Counted from the stretch's first letter, positions 1 to 10,876 are shown. The stretch: DNA of 64,000 nucleotides from Pseudomonas sp. (GCA_007713455.1 VMRT01000010.1:248001-312000), one strand, 5' to 3'. Notes: generated by a model from the sequence alone, not told the origin. Program-made: numbers and translations.

Positions 1-506
<506 letters not shown>

Positions 507-3077
507 TCAGAACGGCAGTTTGAGATCGGGTGCAACGTTGAGCAGCTGTGCGCGGAAAACGTCCTGAATGCGGCTGAGCTCTTCCTCGCTGTCGGCCTCG
601 AAGCGCAGCACCAGAACCGGTGTGGTGTTCGAGGCGCGGATCAGGCCCCAGCCCTTGGGATAGTCGACCCGTACACCGTCGAGGGTGATCAGGTTGGCTT
701 CGCCCCACTGAGCGTCACGTTGCAGGGCGTCCATGATGGTGAATTTGCTTTCCTCTGTCACCGTGATGTTGATCTCCGGTGTCGAGATATCGCAGGGGAA
801 CGCGGCGAACACCTGCTCGGCGTCACGCTTGTCCTGGCTGAGGATTTCCAGCAGGCGCGCGGCGCTGTAGATGCCGTCGTCGAAGCCGAACCAGCGTTCC
901 TTGAAGAAGATGTGCCCGCTCATTTCGCCAGCGAGCAGCGCACCGGACTCCTTCATCTTCTTCTTGATCAGCGAATGGCCGGTCTTCCACATCACCGGCC
1001 GGCCGCCGTAACCGCTGATCAGCGGAGTGAGGCGACGGGTGCATTTGACGTCGAAGATGATGTCGGCGCCGGGATTGCGCGATACCACATCCTTGGCGAA
1101 GAGCATCAGCAGGCGGTCGGCATAGATCATTGTGCCGGCATTGGTCACCACGCCGACGCGGTCGCCGTCGCCGTCGAAGGCCAGACCGAGATCGGCCTTC
1201 TCCGACTTCACCTTGGCGATCAGGTCGACCAGGTTCTCGGGCTTGCCCGGATCCGGGTGGTGGTTGGGGAAGTTGCCGTCGACGTCGCAGTACAGCGGGA
1301 CCACGGTGCAGCCCAGTGCTTCGATCATGCGCGGGGCGATGACGCCGGCGACGCCGTTGCCGCAGTCGACCACCACCTTCATCGGCTTGGCCATGGCGAT
1401 GTCATTGCGAATCTGCTGGAAGTAGCGTTCCAGTACATCGACCTGCTCGACCTTGCCCACGCCGCTGGACAGGTCGTTGGTCTCGATGCGCTTGCGTAGG
1501 GTCTGGATCTGTTCGTTGGCCAGGGTGTCGCCGGCGATGACGATCTTGAAGCCGTTGTAGTCCGGCGGATTGTGGCTGCCGGTGAGCATCACGCCGGACT
1601 TGCCGGCGAGAATGTTGGCGGCGTAATAGAGCACCGGCGTCGGCACCATGCCGATATCGCTGACATCGCAGCCGCTGTCGAGCAGACCTTGAATGAGGTG
1701 CTGGACCAGTTCTGGGCCGGACAGGCGCCCGTCGCGGCCAACCGAAACGTTGGGTTCACCCTTGGCGAGGCTCTCGGACCCGATGGCGCGGCCGACCCAG
1801 TAGGCGGTCTCGGTAGTCAGGCTGTCGCCGACAACGCCACGGATGTCGTAGGCGCGGAAGATACTGGCGGGCAAATTCGGGGCTTTGGCACTGCTCATTG
1901 CGGGTTCTCGCTCCTTGGTGTCGAGGCCGAAGATGTCCTGGTCCTCGTCGAGAATATCGATGTCGAGAATATCGGTATCCGGCAAGCGCGGATCGACGTA
2001 CTCGGTAGGTTTGGCGGGCCGAACGGCTGGAGCCGCGGCGGGTGCCTGAGTCGGAGCCGGTCCAGCTTGGCGGACAGGCAGTCGGACCATGTTCCTGGCC
2101 AGTGCGTCGAGGACCGGCAGGCTCAAGGCCGGTATTTGGATGGTCTTGCCGGTGGAGAGTTCCTGTAGCAGGCGGCTCATCTGCAACACGTCTTCGCGCA
2201 GCCTGCGCTGCTGGCCGCCGAGCACCAGCTGCAGCCCGATGAGCACGCCGGCAATCGCCACCAGGGCGGCCGCGAGCAGGAGCAGCGGCATGAGGGTCAG
2301 CTGATCGATGGCACCGGGCAGGTAGGTCAGCCTCCAGTTGGCGTTGCCACTGGCGAGGGGCAGTGCCGAAGCATTGTCGGCCGCGGTGCCGCGCTGCAAC
2401 AGCACCTGTTCGGGTGCGCCGGAGAATTGCTGGGTCAGTCGCAGCTGGCCGGCTTCGTCGGGCAGCGTCGGGAGTGTCGCGAACAGGTGCTGGAGATCGC
2501 TGACCAGCAGCAGCGTGCCGCGAATCGCCTGCCCACCCTCGGCGCGCAGCGGAATCGCACTGTAGAGCAGCCAGCGGTTGTCGACCTTGTAGGCTTCCGG
2601 AGCGGCCGACTGGCCTGCTTCGACCCGCTGTAGCAGATCGAGCGCAGCGAAGTTCAGCGGGCCCGGGCGGCTGGTGTCCGGCACCACCCTGCCGCGTGGA
2701 TTGAGGTGCGCGTCGACCACGCCGGGCAACTCCAGCAGGCGCTGTTCGGCTTCGCGTCTGAGCTCGGTGTCAGCACGGACGACGTCCACCAGGCGTTGCT
2801 GCTCCACCGCTGTCTGGGTATCGGCACGCAGCCGCCGCAGCGCCTGCTGCAATGCGCTCGCCTGGCTCTGGCTCCAGGCCTCGGCAAGTTGTGTCCGTTG
2901 CTGCTGCTGAGCGCCCTGCTGACCGAGCCAGATCAGCGCGGCTGCCGCGCCGAGCCCGATCAGGCTGGCTGCGAGGCCACCGAGCAATGGCTTGAGGGTG
3001 AAACCGCCGCGCTTGCTGCGGGTGTCGGCCGGGTTCAGAACGCCTGAATCCTTGGCGGTGCGCTTGAAGAGTGCCAT
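507..3077 (-). CDS. algC: Phosphomannomutase/phosphoglucomutase AlgC with membrane-anchored N-terminal extension
   Basis: Interconverts mannose-6-P and mannose-1-P, and the glucose phosphates, feeding alginate, LPS and rhamnolipid precursors. The frame encodes 856 residues. The first roughly 390 hold two membrane segments (about 30-52 and 260-287) flanking a periplasmic-looking region, then a Pro/Ala-rich acidic linker. The enzyme proper begins at an internal ATG at 1898 (MSSAKAPNLP), which would give exactly 463 residues, the classical AlgC length. In that numbering the phosphoserine is S108 in TGSHNPPDYNG, and the metal loop DGDGD is intact. The long form begins at 3077, 44 bases after dut. 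Whether one or both starts are used cannot be told from sequence. Confidence 0.93.
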   Translation of the reverse strand: MALFKRTAKDSGVLNPADTRSKRGGFTLKPLLGGLAASLIGLGAAAALIWLGQQGAQQQQRTQLAEAWSQSQASALQQALRRLRADTQTAVEQQRLVDVVRADTELRREAEQRLLELPGVVDAHLNPRGRVVPDTSRPGPLNFAALDLLQRVEAGQSAAPEAYKVDNRWLLYSAIPLRAEGGQAIRGTLLLVSDLQHLFATLPTLPDEAGQLRLTQQFSGAPEQVLLQRGTAADNASALPLASGNANWRLTYLPGAIDQLTLMPLLLLAAALVAIAGVLIGLQLVLGGQQRRLREDVLQMSRLLQELSTGKTIQIPALSLPVLDALARNMVRLPVRQAGPAPTQAPAAAPAVRPAKPTEYVDPRLPDTDILDIDILDEDQDIFGLDTKEREPAMSSAKAPNLPASIFRAYDIRGVVGDSLTTETAYWVGRAIGSESLAKGEPNVSVGRDGRLSGPELVQHLIQGLLDSGCDVSDIGMVPTPVLYYAANILAGKSGVMLTGSHNPPDYNGFKIVIAGDTLANEQIQTLRKRIETNDLSSGVGKVEQVDVLERYFQQIRNDIAMAKPMKVVVDCGNGVAGVIAPRMIEALGCTVVPLYCDVDGNFPNHHPDPGKPENLVDLIAKVKSEKADLGLAFDGDGDRVGVVTNAGTMIYADRLLMLFAKDVVSRNPGADIIFDVKCTRRLTPLISGYGGRPVMWKTGHSLIKKKMKESGALLAGEMSGHIFFKERWFGFDDGIYSAARLLEILSQDKRDAEQVFAAFPCDISTPEINITVTEESKFTIMDALQRDAQWGEANLITLDGVRVDYPKGWGLIRASNTTPVLVLRFEADSEEELSRIQDVFRAQLLNVAPDLKLPF

Positions 3078-3121
3078 GAAGCTCCTCGAATCATCCTGAA
3101 AGGTAAGCGGTGCGCGGTGAC

Positions 3122-3577
3122 TCAGTGGCTGCCGGAGTGCCCGAAGCCGCCGGCGCCGCGGTCGCTGCTGTCGAAACTGTCGACCAGTTCGAAGCGGGCT
3201 TGTACCACCGGTACCAGCATCAGCTGCGCAATACGCTCGCCGACGGCGATGGTGAAGGCGCTCTGGCCGCGGTTCCAGCACGACACCATCAGCTCGCCCT
3301 GGTAGTCCGAGTCGATCAGCCCGACCAGGTTGCCGAGCACGATGCCGTGCTTATGGCCCAGGCCCGAACGCGGCAGGATCAGGGCCGCAAGTCCCGGGTC
3401 GCCGATGTGGATGGCAATGCCGGTGGGAATCAGCAGCGTCTGGCCCGGCTCGAGCACCGTGTCGTTCTGCAGCATGGCGCGCAGGTCGAGGCCGGCAGAG
3501 CCCGGTGTCGCATATTCGGGAAGGGGGAAGTCCTGGCCGAGGCGAGGGTCGAGAATCTTGGCTTGGAGTGCGTGCAT
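3122..3577 (-). CDS. dut: dUTP diphosphatase (dUTPase)
   Basis: Hydrolyses dUTP to dUMP and pyrophosphate, keeping uracil out of DNA and supplying dTMP synthesis. 151 residues, the normal size for a trimeric dUTPase. Family motifs are visible: [11 protein letters not shown] near residue 23, [17 protein letters not shown], and the C-terminal Gly-rich [10 protein letters not shown] motif that closes over the active site. The ATG at 3577 ([13 protein letters not shown]) is one base from the coaBC stop codon, so translation is probably coupled. An upstream start at 3664 would overlap coaBC by 86 bases and is not used here. Confidence 0.97.
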   Translation of the reverse strand: MHALQAKILDPRLGQDFPLPEYATPGSAGLDLRAMLQNDTVLEPGQTLLIPTGIAIHIGDPGLAALILPRSGLGHKHGIVLGNLVGLIDSDYQGELMVSCWNRGQSAFTIAVGERIAQLMLVPVVQARFELVDSFDSSDRGAGGFGHSGSH

Positions 3578-3578
3578 G

Positions 3579-4787
3579 TCAGGACTCTTTGTAGCGGTCG
3601 GCGATGAAGGCCACCAGCGCGCGGGCGATATGTCCCTTGCTGGCCTGGCCGAAACGGGTTTCATGTTGCTGGCGGTCGATCACGCTGACGGCGTTGTCTT
3701 CGCTGTTGAAGCCGATGCTGGGGTTGGCCACGTCATTGGCGACGATCAGATCGAGATTCTTGTCGCGCAGCTTGCGCGTGGCGTACTCCAGCAGATTCTC
3801 GGTCTCTGCGGCGAAACCGACGCAGAACGGACGGTCCGTGCGGCTGGCCAGCGTGGCGAGGATGTCCGGGTTGCGCACCATCTGCAGCAGCAGGCCGTCG
3901 CCGGTCGTGGGGTCTTTCTTCAGTTTGTGTGGTGCCACCACTTCCGGGCGGTAGTCGGCTACCGCCGCTGCGGCAACGAGAATGTCGCAGGGCATCGCCG
4001 CTTCGCACGCGGCGAGCATGTCGCGGGCGCTGACCACGTCGATGCGCTGCACGCGATCGGGCGTCGGCAGGAACACCGGGCCGGTCACCAGCGTCACCCG
4101 CGCGCCGGCCTCGGCGGCCGCTTCGGCCAGAGCGAAACCCATCTTGCCGGAGCTGTGGTTGGTGATGTAGCGAACCGGGTCGATGTTTTCCTGGGTCGGA
4201 CCTGCGGTGATCAGCAGGTGCTTGCCCGTTAGCAGACCGGTCGCGAAGCAGTCCGCGGCGGCCTGGGCGAGTTCGTCGGCCTCGAGCATGCGGCCCATGC
4301 CGACGTCGCCGCAGGCCTGGCTGCCGGAACCGGGTCCGAACAGACGAATGCCGCGTTCGAGCAGCAGTTCGCGATTGGCCTGAGTGGCCGGATCGGCCCA
4401 CATGGCCTGGTTCATGGCCGGTGCCAGCGCGACCGGGGCGTTGGTCGCCAGCACCACGGTAGTCAGCAGATCATTGGCGACGCCTTGGGCCAGGCGTGCC
4501 ATGAGGTCGGCGGTGGCCGGCGCGATCAACACCAGGTCGGCCCAGCGCGCCAGTTCGATGTGACCCATCGCCGCTTCGGCGGCGGGGTCGAGCAGGTCCA
4601 GATGAACCGGGTGGCCGGAGAGCGCCTGCAGGGTAAGAGGCGTGATGAACTCACGTCCGCCCTGGGTCATAACAACCCGGACTTCGGCACCGTGGTCGCG
4701 CAGGCGACGGACCAGTTCGGCGCTCTTGTAAGCGGCGATGCCGCCGCCGACGCCCAGGACGATGCGTTTACGATACAGCCGCTGCAT
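3579..4787 (-). CDS. coaBC: Bifunctional phosphopantothenoylcysteine decarboxylase / phosphopantothenate-cysteine ligase
   Basis: Two consecutive steps of coenzyme A synthesis. 402 residues. The N-terminal flavoprotein (CoaC) half shows [16 protein letters not shown] at about 12-27, the conserved [11 protein letters not shown] with its active-site His, the PAMN motif and the [10 protein letters not shown] lid with its Cys. The C-terminal CoaB half begins around residue 190 with [25 protein letters not shown], the CTP-binding signature. The start has AAGGCAGG upstream. It heads the minus-strand dut-algC-argB run and is divergent from radC. Confidence 0.97.
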   Translation of the reverse strand: MQRLYRKRIVLGVGGGIAAYKSAELVRRLRDHGAEVRVVMTQGGREFITPLTLQALSGHPVHLDLLDPAAEAAMGHIELARWADLVLIAPATADLMARLAQGVANDLLTTVVLATNAPVALAPAMNQAMWADPATQANRELLLERGIRLFGPGSGSQACGDVGMGRMLEADELAQAAADCFATGLLTGKHLLITAGPTQENIDPVRYITNHSSGKMGFALAEAAAEAGARVTLVTGPVFLPTPDRVQRIDVVSARDMLAACEAAMPCDILVAAAAVADYRPEVVAPHKLKKDPTTGDGLLLQMVRNPDILATLASRTDRPFCVGFAAETENLLEYATRKLRDKNLDLIVANDVANPSIGFNSEDNAVSVIDRQQHETRFGQASKGHIARALVAFIADRYKES

Positions 4788-4925
4788 AGGCCTGCCTTGT
4801 TATCTCGTAGGGACTCTCCGGAGTGAGAACCAGGTCAGAACACGCCCGATACCCCGGAAAAATGACGGGCTAAGATAGCACAGCGCCCACAGCGGAAAAG
4901 TGGGCTTGCTCGACAGGGAGAGGAC

Positions 4926-5600
4926 ATGAGCATACGTGACTGGCCGGCGGCGGAGCGGCCGCGGGAAAAGCTACTCGAACAGGGCGCTGCCGCGCTTTCC
5001 GATGCCGAATTGCTGGCGATATTCCTGCGCACCGGGGTCGCCGGCAAAAGCGCGGTGGATCTGGCCCGGCACCTGCTCGCCGAGTTCGGCAGCCTGCGCG
5101 CATTGCTGGAGGCGGAGCTCGATCAGTTCAGCGCGCATCTTGGCCTGGGGCCGGCGAAATTTGCCCAGCTGCAGGCGGTGCTGGAGATGGCCCGCCGGCA
5201 TCTGGCCGAGCGGCTGCGCCGCGATTCGGCACTGGAGTCGCCGCAGGCGGTGCGAGATTACCTCAAGGCCCGTCTGCGGCATGAGCCGCACGAGCTGTTC
5301 GGCTGTCTGTTCCTCGATTCCAAGCATCGCGTGCTGGCCTTCGAGGTGCTGTTCCACGGCACCATCGATGGCGCCAGCGTCTACCCGCGGCAAGTGGTTA
5401 AACGTGCCCTTGCGCAGAATGCGGCGGCGGTCATCCTCACGCACAACCATCCATCGGGCGTGGCCGAGCCGAGTCAGGCGGATCGTCAGCTAACCCTGAG
5501 GCTGAAGGAAGCGCTGGCGCTGATCGATGTGCGGGTGCTCGATCACTTCATCGTCGGTGACGGCGAGCCCCTGTCGATGGCCGAATACGGCTGGATGTGA
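4926..5600 (+). CDS. radC: RadC family JAB1/MPN domain protein
   Basis: 224 residues with an N-terminal helix-hairpin-helix-like region (about 10-90) and a C-terminal JAB/MPN domain. The zinc-binding motif is complete: H173, H175 and D186 in THNHPSG and QAD. The true function of the RadC family is not settled; the old recombinational-repair assignment has been questioned. It follows coaBC divergently, as in other Pseudomonas, but the ribosomal genes rpmB-rpmG that usually come next are absent. Confidence 0.95.
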   Translation: MSIRDWPAAERPREKLLEQGAAALSDAELLAIFLRTGVAGKSAVDLARHLLAEFGSLRALLEAELDQFSAHLGLGPAKFAQLQAVLEMARRHLAERLRRDSALESPQAVRDYLKARLRHEPHELFGCLFLDSKHRVLAFEVLFHGTIDGASVYPRQVVKRALAQNAAAVILTHNHPSGVAEPSQADRQLTLRLKEALALIDVRVLDHFIVGDGEPLSMAEYGWM

Positions 5601-5603
5601 GCG

Positions 5604-6947
5604 CTACGCCAGCAGCGGCACCAGCAGCAGTGGGCCGAGCACCAACAGTACGAAACGGCCGTTCCAACCGAAGGCGATGCGCCACGGCGATAATTGCGCG
5701 TGGCGCGCCAGCATCAGTGCCGAGGGGCCATATGGCGATAGCAGCATGGCCAGCGAAAAGCCGATCAGCAGCGCCACTGCCGGCTGCATGATCGCAACGC
5801 CGTGTCCGGCCAGCTGCGCGAGCAGTGCGGCGCACAGGCTCAGGGAGATGATTGGCGCGACACCGAGTAGGGCCAGGGCGATGATCGCCAGCATGCCGGC
5901 ACTGCCAAGACCGAACAGCGCCAGCGGCGTGCTGCTGAAGTGGCTGGCGAGTCGTTCGACCGGGATCAGCACGGCCGTAAGTCCGCCAAGCAGTGCTGAG
6001 CAGGCGAAGATGAAGGTTTCGTTGCGCATGCCGGCCAGGGTGTCGCGTACTTCGGCATAGGCCGTTGTCGGCGATCCACCCTGATACAGCAGCAGCCCGA
6101 CCACCGCGAGCGGCACCAGCAGCATGGCGGCCTGGGTCGCCGACAGTGGGGTCAGGCTGGCCAGCAGCGCGATCAGCAGGATGCCGAGCAAGCTGGCGTA
6201 CAGCAGGTTGCGCAGCCCCTTTGCAGACCCGGTAGCGCTCGAGCCACTTGCCGGGGCAGCGGTCTCCCGCAACTGCCGCAGACGATGGTTTTCCATCGGC
6301 CAGCCCACCAAAAGCAGGATTGCCCCGCAGACCAAGCCGAATGGCAGCAGGGCGCTCCAGCTCAGTCCCGGCAACTCGCGGGTGAGGATCGCCACCGCCA
6401 CGCTGGTCGGTGCCAGCAAGGGCACCAGAGCGAAGCCGCGCAGGGCTGTCACCATCACGCCCCTGGCGCCCTCGCGGCGCTGGCTCGGGCTATGCGACTG
6501 CCGATCCAGATAACGTTCCAGTGAACCGCAAACCAGATTGAGCATGCCGAAGCTCAGCACCGAGCTGATCGCAAAGGTGCTGAACAGGTAGCTTGGATAG
6601 AGGCTGGTACGGGGTAGCCGCAGTAAGAGCCGATGCAGCTCGCCGAGCTGCGGCATCCGCTTGACCGCGCAATGGGCAAGCCCGAGCGCGCCGATGAACG
6701 CGCCGTAGTAGGCCGCGGCGCCGAGCATCCGCTGGGTCTGCTGCCAGTCGGGCTCTCTGAACAACACCCAGTAACCGAAGAGCCCCAGCGTGACCAGCCC
6801 GAGCCGGCGCGGATAGGGCATCAGCGAGCGCCAGTGCCAGGCGAAGAAAAGCACCAGCAGCGCACCACTGATCACGCTCGGCAACTGCAGGCGCGTTACC
6901 AGCGCGAATAGCTCGCAGACGAGCGCCAGCGGGAGCAGGGCAAGCAT
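5604..6947 (-). CDS. Predicted multi-pass membrane permease, ion-transporter-like
   Basis: 447 residues, overwhelmingly hydrophobic, with about 11-13 membrane spans. Two similarly placed loops, one around LAPTSVAVAI in the first half and one around LLSPYGPSALMLARH near the C-terminus, suggest the inverted-repeat layout of the ion-transporter superfamily (DASS, CitMHS, DctM-like). This is inferred from pattern only, and no substrate can be named. It starts 3 bases after the thioesterase stop on the same strand, so the two are probably cotranscribed. A polar loop near residues 220-235 separates the halves. Confidence 0.75.
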   Translation of the reverse strand: MLALLPLALVCELFALVTRLQLPSVISGALLVLFFAWHWRSLMPYPRRLGLVTLGLFGYWVLFREPDWQQTQRMLGAAAYYGAFIGALGLAHCAVKRMPQLGELHRLLLRLPRTSLYPSYLFSTFAISSVLSFGMLNLVCGSLERYLDRQSHSPSQRREGARGVMVTALRGFALVPLLAPTSVAVAILTRELPGLSWSALLPFGLVCGAILLLVGWPMENHRLRQLRETAAPASGSSATGSAKGLRNLLYASLLGILLIALLASLTPLSATQAAMLLVPLAVVGLLLYQGGSPTTAYAEVRDTLAGMRNETFIFACSALLGGLTAVLIPVERLASHFSSTPLALFGLGSAGMLAIIALALLGVAPIISLSLCAALLAQLAGHGVAIMQPAVALLIGFSLAMLLSPYGPSALMLARHAQLSPWRIAFGWNGRFVLLVLGPLLLVPLLA

Positions 6948-6950
6948 CGC

Positions 6951-7394
6951 TCAGGGCAGCTCGCTGCGCAGCTTGCCGCGCTTGTATACGCCTTCGCCGA
7001 AGGCCAGTAACTGGCCCTTCTCGTCCAGCAGGTCGCAGCTGGCCATGAACACCTTGTGCCCGGCGGAGCGGCAGACTGCGACAGCGCGGATGCGGCTGCC
7101 GGCTGGTGCCGGTGCGCTGAAGTTGACGTTCATCGACAACGTGGTCGCAACGCGACGCTGTTCCGGCTGTTCCACCCAGGTTCCGCAGAGGCCCATCGCC
7201 ACGTCCAGCAGGGTTGCCGTGACGCCGCCGTGCAGGTTGCTGGCGTTGTTCAGGTGACGCGGCAACAACAGCAGTTCGACCACCACGCGCTCCGGGCCGT
7301 ACTCCTTGAGCTGGCAGCCCAGGTCCTGGAAGAACCCGGTCAACGAGCTTTCGACCTGTTGCAGTGTGGCGGCGGGATAGGGTTGATCGGACAT
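6951..7394 (-). CDS. PaaI-type hotdog thioesterase
   Basis: 147 residues. The hotdog-fold acyl-CoA thioesterase signature is visible as NNASNLHGGVTATLLDVAMG, with the HGG motif and catalytic acid placed as in PaaI/YbaW-like enzymes. It probably hydrolyses a CoA thioester; the substrate is unknown. The ATG at 7394 gives the expected N-terminus (MSDQPYPAATLQQ); longer versions have no domain support. It is divergent from the 3-hydroxyacyl-CoA dehydrogenase gene 119 bases away, which suggests a shared acyl-CoA theme. Confidence 0.85.
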   Translation of the reverse strand: MSDQPYPAATLQQVESSLTGFFQDLGCQLKEYGPERVVVELLLLPRHLNNASNLHGGVTATLLDVAMGLCGTWVEQPEQRRVATTLSMNVNFSAPAPAGSRIRAVAVCRSAGHKVFMASCDLLDEKGQLLAFGEGVYKRGKLRSELP

Positions 7395-7513
7395 GAAGGC
7401 GCGGGTTCGGCGGCTGACTTGCGCTGGAGATTGGCAGTCTTTACGCTCAGGGTCAATTCGATGGAATCTTGTTCCGCACTGCGAAATATCGCATTGCTCG
7501 TGAGGAGGTTTGC

Positions 7514-9037
7514 ATGTTTGAGCGTATCGGAATTGTCGGCGCAGGCGCCATGGGCCGCGGGATCGCGCAGTTGTTCGCCAGCGCCGGCAAGCAGGTCTGG
7601 TTGCACGATGCACGCAGCGCGTCGATCAGCGAGGCGCTGCGCTTCAACCGCGAGCTGCTAGAACGCGGCGTGGCCAAGGGGCGGCTGAGCGCCGCCGAGC
7701 TGGACGCCACGCTGGCCCGAATGCAGGCGGCGCCTGCGCTGGCCGATCTGTCCGGCTGCGATCTGGTGATCGAGGCGATCGTCGAGAATCTCGAGGCCAA
7801 GCAGGCGTTGTTCATCGAGCTGGAGTCCTTGCTCGCCGAGGACACGGTGCTGGCGACCAACACCTCATCGCTTTCCGTCACACGCATCGCTGCTGCCTGC
7901 CAGCATCCAGAGCGGGTGGCGGGTTTTCACTTCTTCAACCCGGTGCCGTTGATGAAGCTGGTGGAAGTGGTGCGCGGTGAGCGCAGCGATCCGCAGGTCA
8001 TCGAGCGGCTGGTCAAACTGGCCGAAGAGGCTGGGCATTTTCCGGCAATCACGCCGGATACTCCCGGCTTTCTGGTCAACCACGCCGGTCGCGCCTACAG
8101 CACCGAGGCGCAGCGCATCCTTGCCGAGGGTATCGCCGATGCCGAGCAGATCGACCGCATCCTGCGCGACGGCCCGGGCTTTCGCATGGGGCCGTTCGAG
8201 CTGTTCGATCTCACCGGGCTGGATATTTCCCATGCGGTGATGGAGTCGGTGTATCAACAGTTCTATCAGGACCCGCGCTATACACCGTCCTACCAGGCGG
8301 CGCAGCGGGTCGCCGCGGGGTTGCTCGGACGCAAGACCGGACAGGGTTACTACCGCTACGAGAACGGCCAGCAGATCCGCACGCCGGAGCCGCAATGGCG
8401 GCCGATAGTCGTCGAGCGCCCGTTCTGGCTGGACAGTCAGGATGCCGAGTTGCGTGGCCGGCTGGCGGCGTTGTTACGCGGGGCCGGCACTCAGCTGGAA
8501 ACCGGTGAGGCGCCGTCTGAGCGCGCCATCTGCCTGATCACCCCGCTGGGCGAGGATGCCAGCACGATGATCGCCAGGCTTGATCTGCCCGCCACCCGCA
8601 GTATCGCCTTCGACCTGTTCGCCGACTTCGATCGGCGCCGGGTACTGATGCGCCAACCGGCGCTCGACCCCGCGCTCGAAGCGCAGGCGCAACAGGCCCT
8701 GAGTCACGATGGCGTGCCGGTGGAGGTGATCAACGACTCGCCCGGTTTCGTCAGTCAGCGGGTGGTGGCGAGCATCGTCAATCTCGGTTGCGAGATCGCG
8801 CAGAAGGGCATTGCCGACCCGCAGATACTTGACCGCGCAATCACCCTGGCGCTGGGCTATCCGAAAGGGCCGCTGGGCTTTGCCGAGCATTACGGTGCGG
8901 GACGAATTCTCGCCATCCTTGAGGCGATGCAGGGTTGCTATGGCGGCGAGGCACGTTATCGCCCCAGTCCCTGGCTGCGCCGGCGCGTGCGGTTGTGCCT
9001 GCCGCTGACCGCGCCTGATCGTCCGGTCGCCGGCTGA
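7514..9037 (+). CDS. 3-hydroxyacyl-CoA dehydrogenase with two C-terminal domains (PaaH-like)
   Basis: NAD-dependent oxidation of a 3-hydroxyacyl-CoA to the 3-ketoacyl-CoA. 507 residues. An N-terminal Rossmann domain (GIVGAGAMGRG, residues 6-16) and the catalytic-His motif GFHFFNPVP (H139) are followed by a first 3HCDH C-terminal domain (about 185-285) and a second near residues 405-500. That duplication is typical of PaaH/PaaC and 3-hydroxyadipyl-CoA dehydrogenases. No other phenylacetate genes are nearby, so the pathway is not certain. Start chosen at ATG 7514 behind GAGGAGG. Confidence 0.9.
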   Translation: MFERIGIVGAGAMGRGIAQLFASAGKQVWLHDARSASISEALRFNRELLERGVAKGRLSAAELDATLARMQAAPALADLSGCDLVIEAIVENLEAKQALFIELESLLAEDTVLATNTSSLSVTRIAAACQHPERVAGFHFFNPVPLMKLVEVVRGERSDPQVIERLVKLAEEAGHFPAITPDTPGFLVNHAGRAYSTEAQRILAEGIADAEQIDRILRDGPGFRMGPFELFDLTGLDISHAVMESVYQQFYQDPRYTPSYQAAQRVAAGLLGRKTGQGYYRYENGQQIRTPEPQWRPIVVERPFWLDSQDAELRGRLAALLRGAGTQLETGEAPSERAICLITPLGEDASTMIARLDLPATRSIAFDLFADFDRRRVLMRQPALDPALEAQAQQALSHDGVPVEVINDSPGFVSQRVVASIVNLGCEIAQKGIADPQILDRAITLALGYPKGPLGFAEHYGAGRILAILEAMQGCYGGEARYRPSPWLRRRVRLCLPLTAPDRPVAG

Positions 9038-9207
9038 CGACCGACGGTGACTCGAGATAAGGTGGATCGCTTCAGTTTGTGCGGCGGCGGCCGTTAGGAC
9101 TGGGGTGAGCCTCCGATGACGGCACGTTGCTACTAAGGCACTACTGTTCTTTATTGGAGGGTATGCGTACAACGTCGGATCGATCCGACAAGAACAAGAG
9201 GCCGACC

Positions 9208-10773
9208 ATGAGCCCCGCCAACCGCCACCCCAAGGCCGCCGTGTTCCATGCCGTGCTGATCATCGGTCTGCTGCTCGTGCATTACTGGCTGGCACCGCCC
9301 CTGCTTGTGACCGGTGCGCTGCTGATGGTGGCGGCGCTTTGGCCCTGGTTCACCTCGTGGGGTGTGGTGGCCGGCGGCGCTCCGCCTGCCGACGGGGCGC
9401 CGCAGAGCTTCGCCGAGCTGACCAAGAATCTCTCGCGCAGTACCTGCCACAACGCCCTGTCTGCTGCCCAGGTCGCCTTCAGCGCCGAGCAGCTGGCCAT
9501 CCGCCTGAAGTCGCAGCTGCAGGCTGTCAGCGAAATTGCCAATGGTGCCCAGGCTATCGCCGCCACCGAGCAGGACAGCGCCGAGCGGGCCCGCCACACA
9601 CTGGATGCCGCGCAAGCGGTGCGCGAGCGCAGCGATACCGGGCAAGCCGAACTGCAGCGCGCCATCGAACGCATGCAGCAACTGAGTGCTCAGACCCACG
9701 CCAGCCGCGAGCTGATTGACGGGCTTTCGGCGCGGACGGAGGAAATCCGCCGCATTACCGACGTGATCCAGTCCATCGCCAGCCAGACCAACCTGCTGGC
9801 TCTCAACGCAGCCATCGAGGCCGCCCGTGCCGGTGAGGCCGGTCGCGGCTTTGCCGTGGTCGCCGACGAAGTACGCAGTCTGGCGGCGCGCACCTCCAGC
9901 GCTACCGAGGAGGTCGGTCGCATGGTGGCCGACATCCGCGAGCAAAGCGAAGCAGTGGTCAGCTATATCCAGCGCCAGGGCAACGAGCTGGACGCCGCGG
10001 CCGAGCAGATCGCCACCACGGGTGAGCAGCTCAGCGGCATCGCCGAACTGGCCGGCAGCGTCGAAAGCCAGGTCGAGCAGATCACCACCGGCACCGCCGA
10101 CAACCATCAGCGTCTGACCGGGCAGTTCGTCGCCCTCGATCAGCTGCGTACCGATGCCCTGGACAGCGAGGAGCAGACCCGCCAGCTCGAGCTGGCGGCG
10201 GAACGCCTGGTGGCCCAGGCCGAAAGCGCCAGCGAGCAACTGGCCGAGGTCCAGCTCGACGATTATCACCAGACCATGTTCGACCTGGCGCGTCAGGGGG
10301 CTGCGGCCATCAGCGCGCGTTTCGAGGCTGATATCCAGGCCGGACGCGTGAGTCTCGATGACCTGTTCGACCGCAATTACCGGGCGCAGGCCAATACCGA
10401 TCCGGTGAAGTATCAGACCCGCTTCGACCGCTATGCCGACGAGGTCTTGCCGGCGATTCAGGAGCCGGTGCTGCAGAAGCATGCCGCATTGGTCTACGCC
10501 ATCGCCACGACGCCGGAGGGCTACGTGCCGACCCACAACCGCGCGTTCAGCCAGCCGCCGGTGGGCAACCCGGAGATCGATCGGGTCAAGAGCCGTAGCA
10601 AGCGCCTGTTCAACGATCGCACCGGGGGTCGCTGCGGCAGCCATCAGCGCCGCCTGCTGTTGCAGACCTACAGTCGCGATACCGGGGAGCTGATGCACGA
10701 CCTGTCCGTGCCGATCATGGTCGGTGGGCGTCACTGGGGCGGTTTGCGGCTGGGCTATCGTCCCGAGCAATAG
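9208..10773 (+). CDS. Methyl-accepting chemotaxis protein with a C-terminal sensor-like domain
   Basis: 521 residues from ATG 9208, which has AAGAGG six bases upstream; an ATG at 9163 adds 15 residues but its GGAGG is too close. Two short hydrophobic segments lie in the first 50 residues, with almost no periplasmic loop and no clear HAMP domain. The MCP signalling domain carries the hairpin tip around [21 protein letters not shown] and [15 protein letters not shown]. After it, about residues 370-521 form a separate domain ending in a Cache-like stretch ([21 protein letters not shown]), so sensing is probably cytoplasmic. Ligand unknown. Confidence 0.88.
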   Translation: MSPANRHPKAAVFHAVLIIGLLLVHYWLAPPLLVTGALLMVAALWPWFTSWGVVAGGAPPADGAPQSFAELTKNLSRSTCHNALSAAQVAFSAEQLAIRLKSQLQAVSEIANGAQAIAATEQDSAERARHTLDAAQAVRERSDTGQAELQRAIERMQQLSAQTHASRELIDGLSARTEEIRRITDVIQSIASQTNLLALNAAIEAARAGEAGRGFAVVADEVRSLAARTSSATEEVGRMVADIREQSEAVVSYIQRQGNELDAAAEQIATTGEQLSGIAELAGSVESQVEQITTGTADNHQRLTGQFVALDQLRTDALDSEEQTRQLELAAERLVAQAESASEQLAEVQLDDYHQTMFDLARQGAAAISARFEADIQAGRVSLDDLFDRNYRAQANTDPVKYQTRFDRYADEVLPAIQEPVLQKHAALVYAIATTPEGYVPTHNRAFSQPPVGNPEIDRVKSRSKRLFNDRTGGRCGSHQRRLLLQTYSRDTGELMHDLSVPIMVGGRHWGGLRLGYRPEQ

Positions 10774-10876
10774 CCCGGCAACCACCGATGTTGGCGCGAT
10801 TGCCCTGTGTCCGGCGGCGCTCCAGTCGCTGCGACCGACTAAGCTTGGTGAGACGCGACTTCCGGAGATGCCGTCA

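Noticed and set aside
4788..5603. Expected rpmB-rpmG ribosomal protein genes near radC
   Set aside because: They accompany radC in P. aeruginosa, but no such frames exist here; a permease gene follows radC directly.
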